Shown: piece by piece, positions 14,047 to 27,100 of the stretch
Numbering within the stretch: the first letter of the stretch is position 1
How the letters are laid out: each line of letters opens with the position of its first letter
From: Onchocerca volvulus
Lineage: Eukaryota > Nematoda > Chromadorea > Rhabditida > Onchocercidae
Direction of reading: 5' to 3'
NCBI GenBank assembly: GCA_000499405.2
Contig: HG738137.1
Location: forward strand, 18,560,581 to 18,624,580
Length of the DNA: 64,000 bases
Position numbers and translations under genes: made by a program
Notes under the pieces: model-generated
Database searches by the model: none
Told to the model about the DNA's origin: nothing
The model's input: the letters and a program-made list of their open reading frames with translations, nothing else

Positions 14047-15981
14047 GATTGTGTTCGCGCCGCTAACATCCCTTCACGTTCCAGAAGAAAGCAACGCCAA
14101 CCTGAAAATATATATTGATCCCATGAGAGTTATTTAATAATATATTTGAGAATTACGCAATGTTCTGAAACTACGCGAATTGCTTTAATACATTCACAAG
14201 ACGTCTGTTGAAATTTCAATAGCATATACTTAAATATACAGGCATGCTTGCGTACGTCATGGAATCGTGGGAAAATGACATTTGGTGACATTGTTATTTT
14301 ATTGTTGATTACTGGTTAAATGGTACAAAAAATCCTTCCGAAAATATAATAAATAAGAGAATCATTAATAAGAAGATACAAAAAGTAAAAATAATTGATG
14401 TGATAAAAAGTAAAAATAGTTGATAAAAAATATATAATGAAGATCGATTAAATGTATAGTTTTTAATCATATCAGTAGTTATCACTGTGATATACCTCAC
14501 AATTTCTGAAATTCAATTAAATGCACAACTTTGAAGTAATACCTCAAACTACGAAAAAAATAATGTATAGTCACAAGTATAATATCATCCAACTTGCAGT
14601 GAAGTGGCATATTTTAACAGGAAATACACGGTCCGTATAAAAATAGTTCTAGATAGCATGTAGATGTTAAAAAAAAAAAAAAAACAAAACAACTAATAGA
14701 AAAAAAGAAAGTGGATGTAGCAAGGAAAATGCGATAGTGAGTGTAATCTTGAAGAGATTAGAGAAGAAAAGAATCAGGAAGACAAGGAGGGAATAAAGTA
14801 AAAGGGGAGACATTAGACATACGTCAGTATTTTATAGCCTATCATTACCCTGAGGCCATTTTTTTCGGAATTTAATTTCTGATTTTGGAATTTAAATGTC
14901 ATATGAACAAAGTATGGGTGGTGTAAAATCGTAGGTAGTGCTTGCACGTTATTTCTAACAGTTTGATTAATTATCTTAATCAACTAATTAGTTAAATTGA
15001 GTCGTCGCGTGATCGTACGATCATTCCAATTAATCCGAATTATTCTTTTTTCGCGCCTTTCAAAATATCTGACTTCAATCGATGTGATTGTATCTTCTCG
15101 ACTTGCATAGATCTTTCTTGGCCTGTATTATTTTAACATTCTATCAAAATTACGCAAATTTGATCGTAAAGTCTTACGTATTTATGGGTTTCACTTTTAA
15201 ACAAGGAGACGTAAAAATATTAGATTGACATGAATTTCAAGAGCAACTTATATTAGATTCCACTCCTTCCGAAGATCAGTAGTTCTTCGAAAGTGATAAG
15301 AATGATACTCAGAAAAAGAAGAGGATATCATATCAAGATGAAGATAACGGATAGGTTAAAAGGCATCTATTTGAATTGGTAACTAATCTTCTTCAATTCA
15401 TAATATCATTTAAAATGAAAAACAAGAATAGGAGTATAGTTATGTATACATATCATACCTTTTTATCAGTTTTTTGATTTAAGATTCTGACAAATTAAAT
15501 GAAATTGGATGAAAAAAAGCGGATATTCCAGCAGTTCCAAGAATATGTCACTTTCCAATCTGTATGGAAATTTCAAATATCGTTAGCTTTTCATGGGAAT
15601 CTGATTTCAAGTCAGAATCTGATTTATCAGACATGAATGCACGCTGAATGGATGAGAAGAGTAGAGTAGAGTAAAGAAGGGAAGAAAGATAGATGAAGAT
15701 TGATTGTGGATGATGACGGAGGTATGATTAGCAGGATGAATTTAATTAAATACTTATCAAATCGATCTTTGATTCAGAAAAAAAGCCTTGTAATCAAAAT
15801 TTGTAAAATCACACAAACAATTCAGATCATCTGACGTCAGCTTATTGTTACACAAGAGAGCAGGAGAAACTTGCAGACAATATAATATTGATGACTTTTA
15901 AATCGAGCGATTTGGATTCAGGCGTATTTCTTTTCCCACCTTCTAATAAACAAAGCCAAGCCAAGAGTGAGCCTAAGAGTG

Positions 15982-16105
15982 AATTATAATGGCTGTTTAG
16001 ATCGAAGCATAAAATGAGCAAAGAACTAATTATAATAGCTGTTAAGATCGAAACAAAGAATAAACCAAAAGTTAATTATAAATAGCTATTAGGATTAAAA
16101 TAGTT
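15982..16105. repeat. 46-bp tandem repeat, about 2.7 copies
   Basis: Units begin AATTATAAT at 15982, 16028 and 16074, giving an exact 46-base period. Each contains GCTGTT or GCTATT followed by AGAT-CGAA, and copies differ by a few substitutions. Confidence 0.75.
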
Positions 16106-17405
16106 CGTGCAAGAAATACCACCTGCAGAGAAGCAAGGAAGTGTATGCACTACCTGTCACGAAACAAACTATCAAATACTTCACATTTAAGCTTTTTGTA
16201 AACTATCTCAGAGTGAATCATCGAATGAGTCATCGAAAAATTAATCGTTATCAATATGAGGAAAATCAGATCAAACATTACAAATCGTTGATTAATTTCA
16301 ATTTAGCAAATGCAAAAAAGTCGAAGAAAAATATAATTTTGAATGATTGAACGGAAATGTAAAGCAATGAAAAGGTTACATAATGCATACCATTTTTCAA
16401 ATTTCAGAATTACGGGAGTAGGGCAGGTATCGATGAAAATTGGCAAAAGAAAAAAAGAAAAATTATTTATCACAATAAAATGAAAGATGGAGGATTTTAC
16501 GGAATGAAACATTCATTGATGATGTTAAAAACTGATAGAGAATGATTTATGATTTGATAAAACACAAAAAGAAATTGTTTCATGGATACCATAATTTAAA
16601 GAATGTTTTGCAAAAATTCGGAATGAAAAGGGGCTTATAAACTGGCTTTTTCTTTATCATAGAATCGCTCCGAGAAAAACAAATCTTTTTTCATGAAATA
16701 TTCACAAATTTTTGTTAATTTATGATTTAAATTTATGGATGAAAGAAGGAATTTTATTTGAATGAGAATCATTTCTGCCTTAAGCTTCTCTTCTCATGAT
16801 AGCTTTTATTTTCTATGAAATCAATCAGATGATGAATCAGTATTCATTTCCGTATTCATTGTTATCAAGAGCTAATTTAAAATTGTCTCAGTAGGAAATG
16901 AAAGATTTTGCAACTTCATCTAAACAATTCAACTTTCATATATATATTCTCGAATCATTCTAGATGAATGTTTCTAAGGTCAATAATTCAATCAATTGGA
17001 AGAAATAATATGAATGAAAGTGAAAATAAGCATTCAATTCGCTTTTTTATCCAATTATTTCTTCGCTAAGTCTTTCAAAGGTAAGTAAGAGATCTTGCGA
17101 TCTTCAATCTTTCTAAATATCATCAAAAACATAACACATTTCAAAATTTTCAAAGTGTTTTCGAAATAATTATCAGTTCTGATATATGAAATTATGCTCC
17201 ATAAAAGAGAGAAAAATTCGTATAGATCGAACAACATGGATTCTTTTCTAGCAAGAGAAAAGGAAATAAGCATTTTAGACAAATTTTATCAAATCTATTC
17301 TGATCATTCTAAACAGCATCGAACTTTGATGATATCTCAGAACACTTTTAGCCACAATTAAAAAAACATATTATTTATGGGTAATCTGAGAAACTGAATC
17401 AAAAT

Positions 17406-17522
17406 AGCTGCGTTGTCGACTGTCGTTTGTCGGTCTCGGTCACATCCATCTTTCATCGATGAATACTCAAAGGCGTGTCGTCCCTTCCTGTCGCCATTGT
17501 GCTACACCCACGCGTTTAATGT
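17406..17522. promoter_or_regulatory. GC-richer patch, possible distal promoter
   Basis: A stretch of roughly even base composition with many CpG (GTCGAC, TCGGTCTCGG, ACGCGT) in otherwise AT-rich DNA. It lies 3.4 kb upstream of the FNDC3-like start on the minus strand. No open frame of note crosses it. Promoter function is inference from composition only. Confidence 0.25.
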
Positions 17523-17870
17523 GGATTGTAAATGACGACATTAATCAAGTTTTCAATTTCTCTTCACCAACCGACTCATAATCTTTCTCAAATGATTTTA
17601 TCTCTGAGTGTGTATGTCTGTACATAGGTGTGTATGTCTGTCGTATGTTGTCACTTTACGTCAATCAAATTGAGCAAAAGACGGAAGAATTCCACGACTA
17701 GTTGTTGCAACAAACTTCCTTCTCTATTTACCTATCCTTTTTAAACACATTTTATACGTAAACTGAAATTTGATTTCAGATAAATAGTTCCGCTCCATTT
17801 CAATAAATTTCTTTTAAAATTGAATTTTGTTGCTATCAATTTATGTGGAAAATATGCATCGCATTTCGCA

Positions 17871-17926
17871 TTGTGTCTGTCTGTGTGTGTGTGTGTGTAT
17901 GTGTATGTATGTGTATGTGTATGTTT
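17871..17926. repeat. TG/TATG microsatellite
   Basis: Alternating TG followed by TATG-type units: ctgtctgtgtgtgtg and then repeated tatgtg. Simple sequence. Confidence 0.9.
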
Positions 17927-20750
17927 CTCGTTTGTTCATAATGCTTGGATCTGAAGGATTTGTCCATCTTTCTAATCATCTTTTCAAGCTTTAATTCACG
18001 AACTGAATTTAAGAAAAAAGTTGGTATTTGAAAAGAAAAAAGAAAGTTGCTGTAAATGGTATATGAAAACTTCAGTAGCAAATCATAGATACAGAAATGT
18101 TTGAATTCGAAATTATAGGAAAATTTCGATCTAATTAATGAAATATATTTTAAAGAAGATGTATGTTAAAAAAAAAGTTTCATGCATTTCAAACGAGAAC
18201 ATCTCATTTTCATTGATGCACAAGTATAAAAAATTTTAGACAAAAATACCAAATAATGCTTAGAAATAGCTCAAGTAAACAAAATTTAGCACTAAAGTTG
18301 CTTAAAATGCAAGACTTTTCCGTTTTATAATGTGCTTTTAATTAAAAGAATATAATTTTTTAATTGAAATCAATAATTTGCTTAAAAATTAGACTCAAAT
18401 ATAATTAAGAATGTGAGAAAGAAGGCAGAAAAACAGTGATTATTTGTAATTACTTTCTCTTTCATAAGTATATGCTTTTGAAATTCGATGAAAAAAATAA
18501 CTTTCAGATTCATATGCAGCAAAATGTAGATGGAACGATCAATCAACTAAAACTAATTAAAAAATTGGCACATGAAATTGATAACTGATAGAGGTCCAAG
18601 GAATGGGAAAAAAGCCAAGATTGGCTTTGGCTGCTTGGCGACAACTAGATGACATCGACTATGAGGAGAGAAAATGAGAGAAAGAAAAAAAAAATCTTTT
18701 CTTATACTTCTTTTCTTCATAAATTGTATTTACACAAATATTTTCTTTCCCATGCAATATTAAGAGAATGATAATCTGAAAAAGCTGACAATTTCTTTAC
18801 TACATAGGAAACTTCAAAATGGCATTTTTTAGTTTTTTTTTTTCTTTTAATTTAGTACTAAATAAGCATTATTATTTGAACCAAGTTGGAATTTCTGAAA
18901 TTGAACAAAAAAAAAAAAGCGAAATTCAATAAAATCAAAGAGACTTGATAATTTGCTCAACATAGTAAAAGGAAAGATTTCAAAAATTTACCAAATAACA
19001 TTTTCAGAAATTAGAAAGGAAAAAGAGATTAAAATAAGTAACCACTGAGAAAGTTGGAAATATTTGTTTTAAAATGAAAATGTCTTAAAAATTCGAAACT
19101 AGCTGGTATATTTATTTTCAAATAGGAAAAGAACTGATTACTCAATTCGATCGCTTCACCAGTTTATGAATTATTTCCATCATTTTGTTTTTAATAAAGC
19201 GAACCACCTGCCTGTCCCTCTAAGCAATGGAACGAAATCATCCTAAAAAAGTAATGTAAACTTATTTATTACTTCTTAATTATTAATCACTTTTACGATT
19301 TCAATCAAGATACTCAGTTTCTCATTACCATAATAGAATTAACAATAATAATGGAAATTCCATTTCAAATATCAGTGGATTATGAAACAAAAAAAGAAAT
19401 TTTATCTCAATTGGTACATTTTCCTATTGTTACTCCCTTTTTCGAGCGAATAAATTCCAGTAATCAAAAGACGAATGCCACGTGACACTAAATTAGCAAA
19501 TGATAAAGGCACTTATTTTCTTTTAATTGAGAAATTACTTAAGAATTACAAAAATGCGAAAGAAAAAAAAAACTGAACATATACTGAGAGAAGGAGAGAA
19601 AATTAAAATTTCAAAAAAAAAAAATGAAATATTGCCAAAATCGTTTGACCACTTAAATATGGATAATTATTGGTGTTCATATGGCATTTATGATGAAATG
19701 TACTTTTTTTAAGATCTTTGTAAAGATGCATTTTTTTAATTATAACGTCAACAAATTATGTGTTCTATTTTTTGTTCCAATAAATTTGATCAATAATGAT
19801 AATAATAAAACAACAAATTTGCCAACTTTTGAACATTTAAAAATTTATGATTTTGAATGTTCGAAAGATGTTAAATATGTTGGAATGTTTGAAAAATAAT
19901 ATGATCTGGTGGATTATTAATCAGTTTCATTTATACATAATGCATTTGAAGAATGTTTCACGTGAAATGAGGCCAAGAGTAGGTGGAGCACTTGAAGATT
20001 CGGGGCATCTGAAGGAGGAAAAAGGAGGAGGACGGATTCAGGATGATTGGAGTGAGAAGAGAAATGGAGCAATGAAACCTGCTTTTCTTTGCAAAACAAT
20101 ATAATTTGCAAAAAATTTTAGCTTGAAAAAATTTTTTTGAAACATTTGAAAGAGACTGATGGCAATAGAAAAGAACAGCTGCTTCTCAATGATAAAGAAG
20201 CTTCAAGTTTCATGGGAAGAAAGACTGGAACAAATTTAGTGAAAAGATATTATGATTCTAGCAAGAATCTTGAAATAATATTCAATTAGCAACTATTTTC
20301 TTTGAATGCTAAAGAAATGCGTGATATTAGAAAAAAAGAAGGAAGATTCAGATTCATCAATTCAGATGGAAGAATCACAGCCGCTATCATTAATGACGAT
20401 GATGATGTCCATCATCGGTACATTACTGTGGTGGTTACACGAATACGAAGACTATCGTATGGCTACTATGATCACTCCAACCTGAATCATCACAGAAGAA
20501 TGTTATTTATTTGTCATCTGTCGCCATTATAATCTTTCTAAGTTTGTCCTGATATGATATAAAGATTGGAAGTTTAGATGATAAGAAATTGTAATAAATT
20601 GAAGATTGCCATTTGTCGCCGTTACAACCTTTCTAAGTTTGTTCTAAAATACTATTAGTTACAATAAATAAAAATTAGAAATTTGGGTGACAAGAGACAA
20701 CTTACAATTTGCAATGAAATGAAGACATTTCTCGTCTAAACATCATCATC

Positions 20751-20818
20751 ACAATAACAACAACAATAATAATAATAGTAATAACAGTGGCAATGATTGC
20801 AATAATAATAGTAACATA
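20751..20818. repeat. AAC/AAT trinucleotide-rich tract
   Basis: Runs of caa and taa triplets interrupted by other bases. The tract produces long hydrophobic or poly-Tyr/Leu/Val reading frames on the minus strand that are artefacts of the repeat. Confidence 0.8.
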
Positions 20819-20849
20819 AGTTGGTGATGACAACAGGACGGTATAAAAT

Positions 20850-21120
20850 GGGTGTGTTGACAAGAGTTTGGTGGCGAAAAATTCCCCCGAGGGATGACAG
20901 CGCCCGAGGGATTGAGAACGCCGAAAGGTATGACAACGAGAAGAGAAGGAAACAAGCAAAATGATCAACTGTTGCAATGGACAAATATATCGCAAATCAA
21001 AATCATCGTTGTTGTCATCATCAAAAGATTCCATCCAATTCCAATCATCGAGACAGGAAGACAAATCCCCCGCCCATCGCAGTCTCTCCCCCGCCTATCT
21101 GTCGAAATTCCAGCAGAAGT
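20850..21120 (-). promoter_or_regulatory. GC-enriched island with two GC boxes
   Basis: This 270-base region is clearly richer in G and C than its surroundings. Read on the minus strand it carries two GGCGGGGG boxes (21067-21075 and 21088-21095), the core of Sp1/KLF sites. Short frames cross it on both strands without recognisable similarity. It could be an alternative promoter or first exon of the distant FNDC3-like gene, or belong to an unseen transcript; composition and the two boxes are the only evidence. Confidence 0.3.
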
Positions 21121-21199
21121 TTGCCCTATATATATGATTGAGTACATAATCTTTCATATCTCTGCAATTACTGTTAGCTATTTATTATACAATCTTCGT

Positions 21200-24100
21200 A
21201 GTATATTAATGCTCTCATAAATGAGATTTTAAAATGTTTCAATCATTTTACACTTGAAGAAATGATTATCTCAATCACGGCAACATTCTACTGATAACAG
21301 AAGGCGAAGAGAAGTTTAACATTTCGAAAGTTTGACGAAAGATGAGATGATACTGTTTATCATGCATGCTTAAGTCAATGCTAAGTCAAATTTGATAGTG
21401 TACGAATCGAAATTTGACAGATAAAACCAAGCTATTACATTGCACATGGAACTAGTTTCGAGTTTCATTCAAAAATTTCTCTTTCAAGAAAAGTCAGTAT
21501 GAAAAATGTTATCAAATTTTAGATCAAAAAAAAAAGTTGTTAAATGACGAGAGAAATTCATAGATAAAATTAGAAATATTGAAAAAGAAGAAGTCTGTAA
21601 AATGCAAAAATTACCATATGAAAAAAATGACACTGTTTGTCTCAGCTGATAATGGACTGCTTGTTTCAGCTGATAAAAAATCTTATTTTAATGTTAGACA
21701 TTAAATTTTATCAAAGTCATAAATGAAAATACGTCATAATTGTTGATGACGTTTTCCTTTTCACTTTTTTTCTGAGTGGAAAAAAATGCATTGGACTGTT
21801 GATTTAAGCCGGGAATTATAAATGAAAAATGATATGCGAAGCTTATCTAAACTAAAAATTCGCAAAAATTCATTCGCTTTTATCGATGATAATACTCCTA
21901 AATGGTCGTAAAAAATCAAAAATTAAAGCAATGTACACAGTGTCGGTCGAGTGTTGTTTGGAATCGCATTTGTTTACCGTATATTGTGTCAGTTTACGTA
22001 AAATAGACAAACAAACACATTTTCTCGCTATAAGAGAAATTGAATTTCCAAACAGTATTTGTTTAGTTTACAGTTTTTTAAACGATTTCTTCGTCCATCA
22101 TTTTGCTATAACAGTTATCATTCGGTTGTGACTTATATTCGAATGTTTTAGCCACAAATTATGCTTAATTTGAAGGTATAATGAAAAAAGATGTTAATCA
22201 ATCGGTACTTGATAACTGGAATTATTTGAAAGATTCATGTTATTTATTCTCCTCTATTATTTACAGAAAATTCGATCTAAACATTTTGATATGAACAGAA
22301 AATGGCAATGGTTAAAGAATAGCAAATCATGAGATGATTTATGTTCCAGGAATTTTATTCGGAAAATGTCACCAAATGACAAAGTAAGAATTAACTGAAG
22401 AATTCTAATGAGGTCATCAGGACGCATAACATTCGTATGAATCATCCTACAATCCGACACATTATTCATTTATTAGTCGAATAAATTTGAAATTAATCTG
22501 AAGGAAAGTTTAGCGATGAAGAGTTGAACTGATCGGTGACTGATTGCTAACTATTCGATTGGATGGTAAAACAAACATGAAAAGACGAAACAAAAACATT
22601 TACCAATGATGCATAGATAGTTTATACGATTACGATGATGATAATAATAATACGGAAAAATGGAAGAAATGGGAATTTGAAAGAAATAAAAATATTTTAT
22701 TACAATGAATAATATGAATGGGATGAGAAAATAGATTTATATACAAATAGAAAACAAAAAAAAAAGTTAAAAGATAATAAGAGCGATAATAAACATTCAG
22801 GAAATATACCGCCCATCTCTCCCTCTTCTGATCACCCCTTCTCTCTTCTAAATACCACCCTTCTCTTGAATTTCGAACGAAATTCCGGCTCATTTTTATA
22901 ATTCATTCCTTTAGTTTTAATTGCTGTAGTCAATTGAAATTAACTCTTTCAAATTAATTTGAAATTAAATCTTACATAATCTTCTTATATTGTCTTCATA
23001 ACTCATAGAACTGAGATCTTTTCGATTTATTCTAATCATATCGGCCGATCATCTCACTTAACTCATTGATTTGAAAAATAGCGTAAGAATGATCATTTTC
23101 TTAAATCATTTTGTTCCGCTTCGTAATGTTCCTTAGAACAGCTGCGATTTTATAGGCTCGGTTAATGATAGGCAGACATACATTAGTCTGATAATCTCCA
23201 TTTGAATTCGAAAGACTGATAAGAGATCAGATGTAATGCAATTTATGATTGCAAGTCTGGTGTGATTTGCGAAAGTTCGAGAATGCGATGAGAAGTGTTG
23301 AGATGATGAAAATAGCATGGAAATTCTTCTTCCTATTAAAACGATCTATCAAAAAGGCCAGACAAAATCAATGAAGAGTTTAATTTTATGCCATTCACAA
23401 ATTGCTGAATTCCGTATTTATCGTCGTAAACGAAAGGTCATCGACATCGTTCCAGTAATGATAATACATCACTGCGCCTCGGACAGTTTACTCATCATTT
23501 CAAGAAATTAAAACTGTTGCACGAGCGATTAATTAGAAAAATTCGAAACAAGTTCATCTAACAGAAATCTAATTAAAAATTACGGTTGCTAAAAATTCTG
23601 CCTTATATCTACCTTGAATTAAAGCTGATTTATTCTATTTCATTAATGAGAACATTAGTGATTTTAATATTTGAAATCGATTCATGGTACAATCTGATAT
23701 TTGTGGTGTCTCTATCGGTGTGCTTCACTGCATGCATATTGCACTTGCTTTCCATTGAATGCATTGTGCATGCTAAAAAATGCAATGTGAAAGTTATTTA
23801 AAGAAGAAATTGAACGCATATAAAGAAATAAATAATGTTTGTTTTGCTCTGCCAAGTGCCTTTCATTCATTTTGAGTACAAAAAATCTCTTGAAAGTGCT
23901 CTTTTCAGCATAGCATTATTGAAATTTGAAATGAGGCTTGTTTTTGTCATTTGAGCGGCCTAGGCCAACGCTAACACGAAATAAATAAGAGAACAGAGAC
24001 TGAGAGAGAGAGAGAGCTAAGCCTAAATGGCCTAGTAAGGAGACATTGACGAGATATTAAATTGTACTCATTAACTTCTCGATTTCAAATCTAATATTTT

Positions 24101-27100
24101 ACTTTAACAAAATGAATTGCATGACGAAAGAAAAAACTTTGCATTTTCAATGAGGGCAACAGTATGTCAATTAAATTTTATCAATTTTAATTGAATTTTA
24201 TTAAATAAGTAAGTTTGAATAGCGAATTGAAAGCTTGAAAGATTGTGTCAACGAAAAGACATCAACCCTTATTATCCATTGTCAATGACGAATTTCTCTC
24301 TTTTTTTTCTCTTTTTTCATTTTAGCTTTACTAGATCAATACGTACATTTTAATGGGGCAAACGATGATGTCATTTTAAATTATGGGCTAAAATGATTTA
24401 AACTAATGCATCGTAACAGTGTATTTATTAATATTTAATTATATTTTATTTATCAAAAATTTCAAGACTTTAATCTAATTGAAATTGCAAAGATTTCTAC
24501 GATTTAGCAAAAACTTGTTATTTCATTTATAAATCTGCAAATTATTGATATTGCTTTTTAATTATGCATGCTGTTTATATTGAATGAATTACTGCGACAT
24601 TTTTATGACAATGCGATTTTCCTTTAATGCATGACATCATGTAATTGTCCATTCTTGAAATTAACATAATATGGGATGTTATCATTCATAAGGTCAAAGT
24701 ATACCACTGATAATATGAGCAGTTTAAAATACATCGAAATGTGCTAAATAGTAATTAGTAAATTAGATGTCAAAAGATATGCAATCAGTGGATGTGAAGT
24801 AAAAAAGCAAATATAACTGACTTTATATTTCAGCTCCATATATAAATATTTCCAAAGTTTTCGAATTAATCTTTTTGAAATGTCAAATTAATATTAATAT
24901 CTTAAATTGCTTCATTTAGTAAAAACAAATTATAATTACATTAATGTTCCGAAAAAGCTGAAAAAAATTGTGATTTAATTATAAAGTTATGTTTCACAGT
25001 CTGTTAGGACTACATAATGAATTTATTTTAAATCATTTTTCAATTTTCAGTCATAAAAATCTTGTATTTTAGTATCTTTGCTTTACGACATTCTTGTTGG
25101 ACGTAAAACATGTTTTTCTCGCTTCTTATTTTGCAAAACATTCTTCTTTTATTTCAAATTTAAATTTGAATTTTCATTGTGAAGTTTATTGCTAATAAAA
25201 GTAATGAAAATCCAATACATGCCAACAGATCAATTTATTCTGCTAACGTAATACTGCGATTGTTATCAGCTCTTATCTCAGATATCAGGCATCATTTGTT
25301 TCAGCAAAAACTGATGAAGCATTTAAATTCACATAATGTTAACATTTTCGAGATTTAATATTAATATTAAAGGAAAGTTGAAACTAATTAATTCAGGATA
25401 AGTTGAAAAACTACCTATGCTAAAGTTGTCAATGTAATTGCCACATGTCATAACTAACGATGATATCATAATCAGCATTAGTGATGCTGTCGCTAGGCGT
25501 TAGGCTTAACGACACGAAACTGCTAGATAAAATAGGCCTAGGCTCAATAATCGAAATAACGTAAGCTTCCAAAAAAATCATTAGATGGATTGACCATCTG
25601 AGGCCATATCCTAAATTATTATTAAAAAAATGAAAAATTCGTTGGATTTTATTGAAAGTTGCTTTTTTTATTTCAGAAAAATAACATGTTAAAAAAAGGA
25701 AGGAAGAAAAAAGTAATTAAGAAAAAGGATCGTTAGATGGAGTTGGGATGGAGGAAATCAATAACATATGAAAATATATGGCATTAATTTCTATTCTTTA
25801 TTACCGATTTTTGGTAATAATATTCCTTTCAGATTCCTTTGCTCATTTATAAGAGAACATCATATTCCACTTACTATTATTGTAGTATATGTAAGTATAA
25901 TCGATCATTATTTTATCACTGCAAAAAATTAAAAATAATAATAACTATTTATCCGTTTAGTAATGTCTGAAGAAATGATAAATAGGCTTATCAGTAAGTT
26001 ATTTCAGAAAATCTACTGATAATTTAAATAAAAACTACTGCAGTGCTTCAATATCTAAGGTAAGTGTCGGTATGGAACGAGTGATACAAAACAAATTCGA
26101 AACTAATGGAAATAAGCTTAGCATCAAACTCCTTTATACTGTCTGAATCTTAATGCTTTTGAAAATTCGATCATCGGAAATGTCTTCTCATTGAAGCAGA
26201 TTTGATCCAAATGGAAAACTTATTGATTTCTTGAAATCAATTCAGAGGCTAATCTATATAATTTGAAAACATTCAATTTTTCCAAAGATCAACGAGCTCC
26301 TACTTAATGATTTCATCTATGAAACAAACCACCAGCTATCATACTATATTGTTCGAAGATAAATATATTTATCTTCGAATTAGTCTAAAAAAATTTTTTC
26401 ACATATGGTTTTAATTTTGCAAGCTATTTAAAACAGATGGCAGACAAGGGAGGAAAAAGGCACAAAACTGAAACATTGAAAAGAGGAAAAAGAAATAATA
26501 GCTGAAAATATGTTTGGAACAACATAAAATATGTGTAAATAAGCAAAACTTTGTGTGTAAAATTTTCGCTAATAAAACTGATCATTAGAAAAGAATCAAA
26601 AATAATCAAATAAATAAATAACAGTGTCGAAGTAACAATCAAAATAAACTTTAAAAATTTTAATGGCGAAGTAAACTTCATTACTTAAAATAAATGATCA
26701 GAAAAGCTGCTTGAAATTATTGCATGAAATTGTTCAATTTTAAACACAAAAAAATGATAAACGATATTCAAAAAAAGAAATAGAAACTTGGAAGGATGAG
26801 AAGGATCAGAGATGTAAACAAAACCTGAACCTTGACACTATTTGTTTTGTTTCGAGAATATTCTTGAGAGAAATACACGATGAGGTAAAAGGAAACACTT
26901 CCAATACTGTGTAGGAATTTTTGAAAAATAAAATTTAGTCGCTATTTCATGATGCAACAAATAGTTTTTGATATTTTATAAAATTTAAAAATTACATCAA
27001 AATTTCCTTTGATAACTAAAAACTTTTGAAGAAATTATTTTTATTTTTGCTAAAAGGAATAGCAAAAAATTGACAAAAAAAAAAAAATTGATTGACATAA

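Larger units (their letters stand above)
14105..20849. other. intergenic, upstream of the FNDC3-like gene
   Basis: No gene is supported here. It holds a 46-bp tandem repeat (15982-16105), a GC-richer patch (17406-17522), a TG microsatellite (17871-17926) and a trinucleotide-rich tract (20751-20818). It may contain the promoter and 5' non-coding exons of the minus-strand FNDC3-like gene, but no start site can be placed. Confidence 0.5.

Noticed and set aside
20702..21064. 120-codon minus-strand frame through the trinucleotide tract
   Set aside because: Its length comes from the AAC/AAT repeat and biased composition; no similarity or splice structure.
23586..23801. Hydrophobic 71-codon plus-strand frame
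   Set aside because: Hydrophobicity follows from T-rich codons; no start context, no homologue recognised, no neighbouring exons.
23950..25545. TTAGGC/GCCTAA words resembling nematode telomere repeat, also near 43.4 kb
   Set aside because: Only isolated copies and GGCCTAGGCC palindromes, not a tandem array; not evidence of an interstitial telomere.
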